Below are positions 59,504-64,000 of a stretch of DNA of 64,000 nt, in pieces. The position numbers and the translations under genes were made by a program. The stretch's first letter is position 1. Each line of letters begins with the position of its first letter. Source of the DNA: Paenibacillus glycanilyticus (lineage in GTDB: Bacteria > Bacillota > Bacilli > Paenibacillales > Paenibacillaceae); the NCBI RefSeq assembly GCF_023715145.1, contig NZ_JAMBNP010000004.1, positions 310,001 through 374,000 on the forward strand, read 5' to 3'. The notes under the pieces are model-generated. The model searched no databases and was not told where the DNA came from. It was given only the letters and a program-made list of their open reading frames with translations.

Positions 59504-60265
59504 TTAGAACGCTGCAGTCCAGCCCGCATCCGCTGCAAGGACAACGCCATTGACGAAGCTGGATTCATCCGATGCCAGGAACAATGCAACTTGCGCAATT
59601 TCCTCGGGTTGTCCAACGCGCGGAATAACTCCTTGCGTCACTTTTGTCCGGGATGCGCCAAACTCGTTGATGTTGTTCATGGAGGCGGAGATGTTGGTCA
59701 TCGTTGCGCCAGGAGCAATGGCATTACAACGGATCCCTTTTTGCGCGTACATGAAGCCCGTATTTTTCGTAATGCCGATAACGGCGTGCTTGGAAGCCGT
59801 ATAAGCCGCGCCCGCGTGAGCGCCGCTGAAGCCGCCTGTTGAAGCTGTATTAATAATTACGCCTTTACCTTTCTCCAGGAAGATCGGGAGTGCTTTGCGA
59901 ATCGCGCGCATAACCCCTTTTGTATTGACTTCAAAAATGAGATCCCAACGTTCATCCTCAACATCGCCGATTGCAGCCATGTTATCCATAATTCCCGCAT
60001 TGTTAACCAGAATGTCCAGCGTTCCGAACTCTTGAACAGCCGTATCGATCATGGCATGAATATCGTTCAGATCCGCAACGTTTGTTTTTACGGCTATAGC
60101 TTGTCCGCCGTTAGCTTTAATGCCTGCAACAACCGTCTCCGCGCCTTCCGCGTTCAGGTCCGAGACAACAACCTTCGCCCCTTCTTTTGCGTACAGCTCG
60201 GCAATGGCTTTCCCCATACCGGATGCAGCTCCGGTTACAACCGCTACTTTACCTTCCAAACGCAT
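59504..60265 (-). CDS. SDR family oxidoreductase
   Basis: 253 residues. TGAASGMGKAIAE at 12-24, NNAGI near 89, Ser in INTASTGG, and YTASKHAVIG as the catalytic YxxxK. Classical FabG/glucose dehydrogenase-like SDR; NAD(H)- or NADP(H)-dependent. Its promoter contains an inverted repeat that probably binds the TetR protein encoded next downstream, giving a small self-contained regulatory unit. Substrate unknown. Confidence 0.9.
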   Translation of the reverse strand: MRLEGKVAVVTGAASGMGKAIAELYAKEGAKVVVSDLNAEGAETVVAGIKANGGQAIAVKTNVADLNDIHAMIDTAVQEFGTLDILVNNAGIMDNMAAIGDVEDERWDLIFEVNTKGVMRAIRKALPIFLEKGKGVIINTASTGGFSGAHAGAAYTASKHAVIGITKNTGFMYAQKGIRCNAIAPGATMTNISASMNNINEFGASRTKVTQGVIPRVGQPEEIAQVALFLASDESSFVNGVVLAADAGWTAAF

Positions 60266-60289
60266 AACAAATCCCTCCGCATGTTATTT

Positions 60290-60307
60290 ATTGTACAACT
60301 GTTCAAT
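60290..60307. promoter_or_regulatory. TetR-type operator in the SDR promoter
   Basis: ATTGTACA-ac-TGTTCAAT, eight-base arms matching at seven positions. It overlaps the expected transcript start just downstream of the -10 (60316-60311). A half-copy of the motif (CAGTTCAATAA) occurs at 58780-58790. Confidence 0.55.
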
Positions 60308-60310
60308 AAA

Positions 60311-60340
60311 AGTATATATAAGTAATAGACAACTTGTCAA
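60311..60340 (-). promoter_or_regulatory. Sigma-A promoter of the SDR gene
   Basis: Minus-strand TTGACA at 60340-60335 and TATACT at 60316-60311, spacing 18 bases. Confidence 0.6.
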
Positions 60341-60377
60341 ATAAGGAACAATTGGTTAACTACTCGCAAAAGAAAAA

Positions 60378-60412
60378 GAGCTTATGCCAACGATAACGTT
60401 GAACATAAGCTC
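60378..60412 (-). terminator. Terminator of the CE7 esterase gene
   Basis: Nine-pair stem GAGCTTATG/CATAAGCTC with an inner CAACG/CGTTG stem; T-rich run on the minus strand. Lies 14 bases past the stop at 60426. Confidence 0.75.
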
Positions 60413-60425
60413 CATGCTCATTTCC

Positions 60426-61391
60426 TTATTCAAACCATCCGCCGAAATGCTTGGACAGATAAGCCAGCTTGATTTTAGTCTGTCTGGCCCCTCCGCCCTC
60501 ATGACCGTTAAACGGGTAGATAACGATCTCCTTATCCGCTTGGATTCGGTTGTACGTGGCGAAATACATTTGAGCCGGACAAGTCTCGTCCTTCAGAGCA
60601 ACCGATGCGAGTACCGGACAAGCAATCCGATCGGCGAGATTCATCGTATCGAAATAGCTCAAATTATCCATCACTAGATCGGTTTGTTCCGGATGCCGCT
60701 TCAAATATTCGGCCACCGCGCCAAAGGCTCCGTGATTGCCTTCAATCCGGGCTGCCAGATTACTGTTGCTTGGCACATCCACCATTGCCAGCTTCGGACG
60801 GTTATCCAGCGCCGCTACGGCCATGCCTAATGCGCCGCCTTGACTTCCGCCTTCGATGACCAGTTTGTCCGCGTCAATATCTGCCTGAGCACAGGCAAAA
60901 TCAATTGCCTTCAAGCAGTCCATATACGCATAGCGGTAGTAATATTCCCATTTGTTATGTACGCCCTTGCTGGCTACGTTCGAGAGAAATCCATGCGTAT
61001 AGCTTGCGCTGTTGCCCGTTGGACCACCCTGATCCCGGCAATCCACCGATAAGACCGCCATTCCCATCATGGCCCAATGCATGAACTCCGACGGTTCCCC
61101 GCGGCTTCCCGAGAAGCCATGGTAATGAATGAGGCAAGGGTACGATTCTTTCTTCAGAAAGGCGGGTATAAGGAGCCAGCCGCGAATTCTCGTCTCATCG
61201 AGACCGTTATAAGCGATATCGTAGACTTTAACATGCTTGCTTGGATAATCCATTGCCGTCCGTTCAGGCTGCAAGGGAATGCTATTCGCCTGTTCAACGG
61301 TAGCCGACCAGAACGCGTCCAGATCGTCTTTGCCCGTCAATGGAGGAAGATATTGATATAAGTCCTTTGTAACCTCTTCGATATAACCCAT
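60426..61391 (-). CDS. CE7 acetylxylan esterase / cephalosporin-C deacetylase
   Basis: 321 residues, the usual CE7 length. HYHGFSGSRGEP holds the oxyanion region, CRDQGGPTGN is the RGQ-like motif, S183 in GGSQGGALG is the nucleophile, and GHEGGG supplies the His. It removes acetyl groups from xylo-oligosaccharides and similar esters, in the cytoplasm as a hexamer. It stands apart from the GH78/GH43 block but fits the same saprophytic diet. Confidence 0.9.
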   Translation of the reverse strand: MGYIEEVTKDLYQYLPPLTGKDDLDAFWSATVEQANSIPLQPERTAMDYPSKHVKVYDIAYNGLDETRIRGWLLIPAFLKKESYPCLIHYHGFSGSRGEPSEFMHWAMMGMAVLSVDCRDQGGPTGNSASYTHGFLSNVASKGVHNKWEYYYRYAYMDCLKAIDFACAQADIDADKLVIEGGSQGGALGMAVAALDNRPKLAMVDVPSNSNLAARIEGNHGAFGAVAEYLKRHPEQTDLVMDNLSYFDTMNLADRIACPVLASVALKDETCPAQMYFATYNRIQADKEIVIYPFNGHEGGGARQTKIKLAYLSKHFGGWFE

Positions 61392-61439
61392 CTGATCTGC
61401 CTGCCCCTTTATCCTTCATATGAGTAACGATTAAGGCCA

Positions 61440-61967
61440 TTAACTAAAATCGACAGCTGAAGTTTCCTTGGTTTTCGCAATGGATCCAAACGCTTGGTTA
61501 TGTTCTTCAATAATCTGCTCGGCGCTAACGGAGCCTTGCCCATATGTGCTATGAGCATCCTTTACGACCGTCACGTCATAGCCGAGTTCAACCGCGCGGC
61601 GGGCAGTCGCGTTAATGCAATAATCCGTCTGCAGCCCGGACAAGACCAGCCTCTTGATCCCTTTTGCCTCAAGCTCCCGTTGAAGATTAGTCTCGTAAAA
61701 GGAATCCGGCTCATGCTTCTGGATGATGAGGTCTTGCGCAGCCGGCGCAATGGCGGAATGGATCTCCCAGCCCGGCGTATTCGTTTGGAGAGGTGCTCCC
61801 TCCCCTTCATTATGCTGCACATAAATAACTGGTATCTGGCTTGCTCTCGCCTTTGCCAGCAGCACGTTAATGCGCTCAATCAATTCGTCAGCCGCATGGA
61901 GGGGCTCCGCCTCCTCAAACATAGCCTTCTGCACGTCAATGACCATCAAAGCCGTATCTTTGCTCAT
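61440..61967 (-). CDS. Cysteine hydrolase, isochorismatase fold
   Basis: 175 residues. Asp in MVIDVQ (about 11), Lys in LIIQKHEPDSF, and Cys in LQTDYCINATARRA. These are the triad of nicotinamidase/isochorismatase-type enzymes. AAGGAGG lies 13 bases before the ATG. A second family member is encoded at 14391. Substrate unknown. Confidence 0.9.
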   Translation of the reverse strand: MSKDTALMVIDVQKAMFEEAEPLHAADELIERINVLLAKARASQIPVIYVQHNEGEGAPLQTNTPGWEIHSAIAPAAQDLIIQKHEPDSFYETNLQRELEAKGIKRLVLSGLQTDYCINATARRAVELGYDVTVVKDAHSTYGQGSVSAEQIIEEHNQAFGSIAKTKETSAVDFS

Positions 61968-62053
61968 ACCCGCAATCAGCCTCCTTAAGATTATTTCGAA
62001 TAAGTAAGAAGTTCGCTGCCGACTTGCAGGTCTCCTTTAGGAGTAAACAAATT

Positions 62054-62818
62054 TCATGCAAGCAAAATGGCTGCGCCTAGCATAGGCGTCAGCACCATGC
62101 AGGTCTTGAGCATCAACGCGGGTACTCGCTTCGTAAACTTGGCTCCGATATACGCGCCCAGCACTGTGCCGATTACCACCGCAATCAGCAGCCGGATATC
62201 CAGATAGCCAACCGTATAATAACCGGCTCCCCCTGCAAGGGCAATCGGCATGATAACCAGCATCGTTGTTCCGGCCGCGAACCTCATGGACAAGCCAAGA
62301 ATAAGCATCAGCCCCAGCTGAATGAACGGCGTCGAGCCTATCCCGAACAAACCGGACAATGCCCCTGTAATTAGACCGATAGCAGCGGCAAATATATAGA
62401 ACCTTAAACCGCTCGCCCGCATTGGCACCGCTGCTTCCTTACCGGCATGTTTGGCTTGGTACATCATTCTGAACCAAAGCGCGAGACCGGAGCTGAACAG
62501 CATCCCCGAAGTCATCCAGCCTAATTGATCCTCGGGAATAAAAGAAGACCAGCTTGAGCTGACCCAGGCGCCAATCGCGCCCGACAGGCCAACGATGGCG
62601 CCGGTCTTCAGCTTCATATTGCCTTCCCGGTAATGGCTGACCGATCCGGATAAAGAAGAGAAGAACATCGCGGCAAGAGCCGTACCCAAAGCCGTATGAA
62701 TCGGATAACCAAACATGACGGTCAAGATCGCGATGATAAAGCCCGATCCCCCTGCCCCGACAAAGCCAAGCAAAAGCCCTAAGAAAAGCATCATAGCCGT
62801 AACTTCAACAAGCATCAT
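62054..62818 (-). CDS. Sulfite exporter TauE/SafE family membrane protein
   Basis: 254 residues with about eight membrane helices. Two repeated segments (GFVGAGGSGFIIAI and GLFGIGSTPFIQLG) are the glycine-rich halves of the TauE/SafE fold. It exports small anions such as sulfite or organosulfonates, though substrates vary. Start overlaps nothing; the next gene upstream is the carboxylesterase. No sulfur-metabolism gene is adjacent. Confidence 0.88.
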   Translation of the reverse strand: MMLVEVTAMMLFLGLLLGFVGAGGSGFIIAILTVMFGYPIHTALGTALAAMFFSSLSGSVSHYREGNMKLKTGAIVGLSGAIGAWVSSSWSSFIPEDQLGWMTSGMLFSSGLALWFRMMYQAKHAGKEAAVPMRASGLRFYIFAAAIGLITGALSGLFGIGSTPFIQLGLMLILGLSMRFAAGTTMLVIMPIALAGGAGYYTVGYLDIRLLIAVVIGTVLGAYIGAKFTKRVPALMLKTCMVLTPMLGAAILLA

Positions 62819-62822
62819 AACC

Positions 62823-64000
62823 TTATGCCCTCCAAACCTGATGCCCGCAAGCTATTCCAACAGGAGGGGTAAGCTTATCCTGAACGTGACTATCCAGATT
62901 AAACATCAAAACCGATTGCTTATTATTATAATGAGGCCATATCGGCAGTTCAGAGGCATTGGGATCACCGGAACGAACAAATTGATTCCAGGCTAATCGC
63001 ATATGCGCAGCCAGCTGCCTTGCTTCAGCCGGTACATGGTGAGGATCATCCGTTAGGACTGATTGATCGCAAGCTGGATCCGCAGCATGATTAATCAGAC
63101 TTCCTTCATAGCCATGCGTTGCGCCAAGCGTTCCCCCATAGACAAGCCTGTACATCCATACCGGCGTTCCCGTCGAGGCAACAGCCTCAGCCAGCTGCAT
63201 CGAGCCGATCGTATAGAGATGCTCCGTTAACGCTTTACTCCAGGCCTTGTGTACCGGCAAAGTCTCCGAGTGGCGGCAAAACGTATCCCATGCGGCAAGC
63301 CGATTCTCGCCAAATAGCCTCTCGAGAGTACCCGCATCCGGCCTCTGAAGTCCCTGGTCATAAAAAATAAACAGGGTTGATTCATCTTCATTGGTCCCGA
63401 TCAGCAGCGGCGGAAGCTTCTCCGCTTCCTTAACCGATGCCAGCGGATTAAGTGGAATATGAATGCCGTCGGCAACCGGACCAAACATATGCAGGTTGCT
63501 TGAAGTATTCGGTCCAACTTTCATTTGGGCATCTATTAACTGCTTGGCGGGAAGCTCCAAAAGCTTTCCAGCCTCCTCGGGCCCAAGCCCCAATACATCC
63601 AATAACCTGCGAGTCGTTACGGAAGCCGTCTTCTTGTCTCTAATCGATTGGGTAGCGCCGCTTTGCGCAATCGCCCGATGAAACAATCCTTCGGCAGCTT
63701 TCATGGCATAAAGCGTTGCCGTGCATTTGGCGCCAGCGGAATTTCCGAGTACGGTGACGCGGCCGGGATCTCCGCCGAATGCCGCAATATTCGTCTGCAC
63801 CCAGCGCAGCGCGGCGAGAATATCCAGCATGCCGTTATTGCCCGAAGCTGCGTATTCTTCTCCAAGCACATCGCCTAGGTAAAGATAGCCTAACGCACCC
63901 AAGCGATAATTAATGGAGACGTAGACCATGCCATCCTCCGCGGCATAACGAGAACCGTCGCAATCCGCGCCTTTACCGGATATAAAGCCTCCGCCGTGAA
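62823..64000 (-). CDS. Type B carboxylesterase, 5' end outside window
   Basis: The frame enters from base 64000 with HGGGF (oxyanion hole) and runs to a stop at 62823, so about 392 residues are present; the full family is about 500. Active-site serine lies in VTVLGNSAGAKC, where the usual GESAG reads GNSAG. GPVADGIHIPLNPLASVK and LLIGTNEDESTLF are typical later motifs and supply the Glu of the triad; the C-terminal His region GATHGYE is present. Hydrolyses carboxylic esters such as p-nitrobenzyl or natural esters. Stop lies 4 bases before the TauE/SafE start, so the two are probably one operon. Confidence 0.88.
   Translation of the reverse strand, partial: HGGGFISGKGADCDGSRYAAEDGMVYVSINYRLGALGYLYLGDVLGEEYAASGNNGMLDILAALRWVQTNIAAFGGDPGRVTVLGNSAGAKCTATLYAMKAAEGLFHRAIAQSGATQSIRDKKTASVTTRRLLDVLGLGPEEAGKLLELPAKQLIDAQMKVGPNTSSNLHMFGPVADGIHIPLNPLASVKEAEKLPPLLIGTNEDESTLFIFYDQGLQRPDAGTLERLFGENRLAAWDTFCRHSETLPVHKAWSKALTEHLYTIGSMQLAEAVASTGTPVWMYRLVYGGTLGATHGYEGSLINHAADPACDQSVLTDDPHHVPAEARQLAAHMRLAWNQFVRSGDPNASELPIWPHYNNKQSVLMFNLDSHVQDKLTPPVGIACGHQVWRA

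Noticed and set aside
1-64000. CRISPR arrays, tRNA or rRNA genes, prophage or insertion sequences
   Set aside because: No direct-repeat arrays, cloverleaf-like genes, ribosomal sequence, integrase or transposase motifs were seen on reading through the window.

Overview
The window reads as chromosome of a spore-forming, mid-GC Firmicute, most likely Paenibacillus or a close relative. The clues are strong GGAGG ribosome sites, many AraC-type regulators beside plant-polysaccharide enzymes, LplB/YtcP-like sugar permeases, a YolD-like protein, a YrzF-like kinase and a remnant of a spore germination permease. I saw no tRNA, rRNA, CRISPR array, transposase or phage gene. The genus is inference from gene content.

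Layout. 1-1.7 kb: a Rieske oxygenase (cut by the window edge) behind a BMP-family nucleoside-type binding lipoprotein. 1.9-9.9 kb: a tight five-gene operon SWIM zinc finger / HEAT-like / MoxR AAA ATPase / DUF5682 / VWA, related in composition to the poorly understood yehLMPQ cluster of E. coli; this is the strongest candidate for an under-described multi-protein system. 10-19.6 kb: single genes (phosphodiester glycosidase, SgrR-like regulator, isochorismatase fold hydrolase, phosphotransferase, methyltransferase, DUF420 protein, HxlR regulator with its NmrA-type target and tandem operators). 19.8-23.2 kb: an atypical GAPDH, a P-loop kinase with a small membrane protein, and a DUF5666-like anchored protein. 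23.3-30.3 kb: a carbohydrate ABC importer with a PHP-type metallohydrolase, a LacI regulator and a divergent glycerophosphodiesterase. 30.4-32.6 kb: an ABC-F ATPase behind a long leader with a promoter-proximal terminator. 32.6-45.8 kb: PP2C-like phosphatase, a Lon-like membrane protease with a DUF4328-like partner, small kinases, SDR, galactonate dehydratase and a glycosyltransferase, mixed with many broken genes. 45.9-54.2 kb: catalase, then a pectin/rhamnogalacturonan-type block (GH78 rhamnosidase, GH43, two AraC regulators, PhyH dioxygenase). 54-64 kb: DAO oxidoreductase, K+ channel, thioredoxin reductase-like enzyme, TetR with an SDR, CE7 esterase, isochorismatase, TauE/SafE exporter and a type B carboxylesterase cut by the window end.

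A second theme is gene decay. At least eight genes are broken by nonsense codons, frameshifts or internal deletions: AraC and GH2 beta-glucuronidase at 13.3-14.3 kb, aldo/keto reductase at 35.2 kb, VOC and DUF1036 at 37.7-38.3 kb, HAD phosphatase at 41.7 kb, LysR at 43.7 kb, and GerAB at 58.3 kb. GH43 at 51.3 kb is cut short near its end by a TAG. No insertion sequence is present to explain this.

Several short genes are easily missed: membrane peptides at 37502-37606, 39997-40152 and 58160-58261, and a 59-residue protein at 41440-41619.
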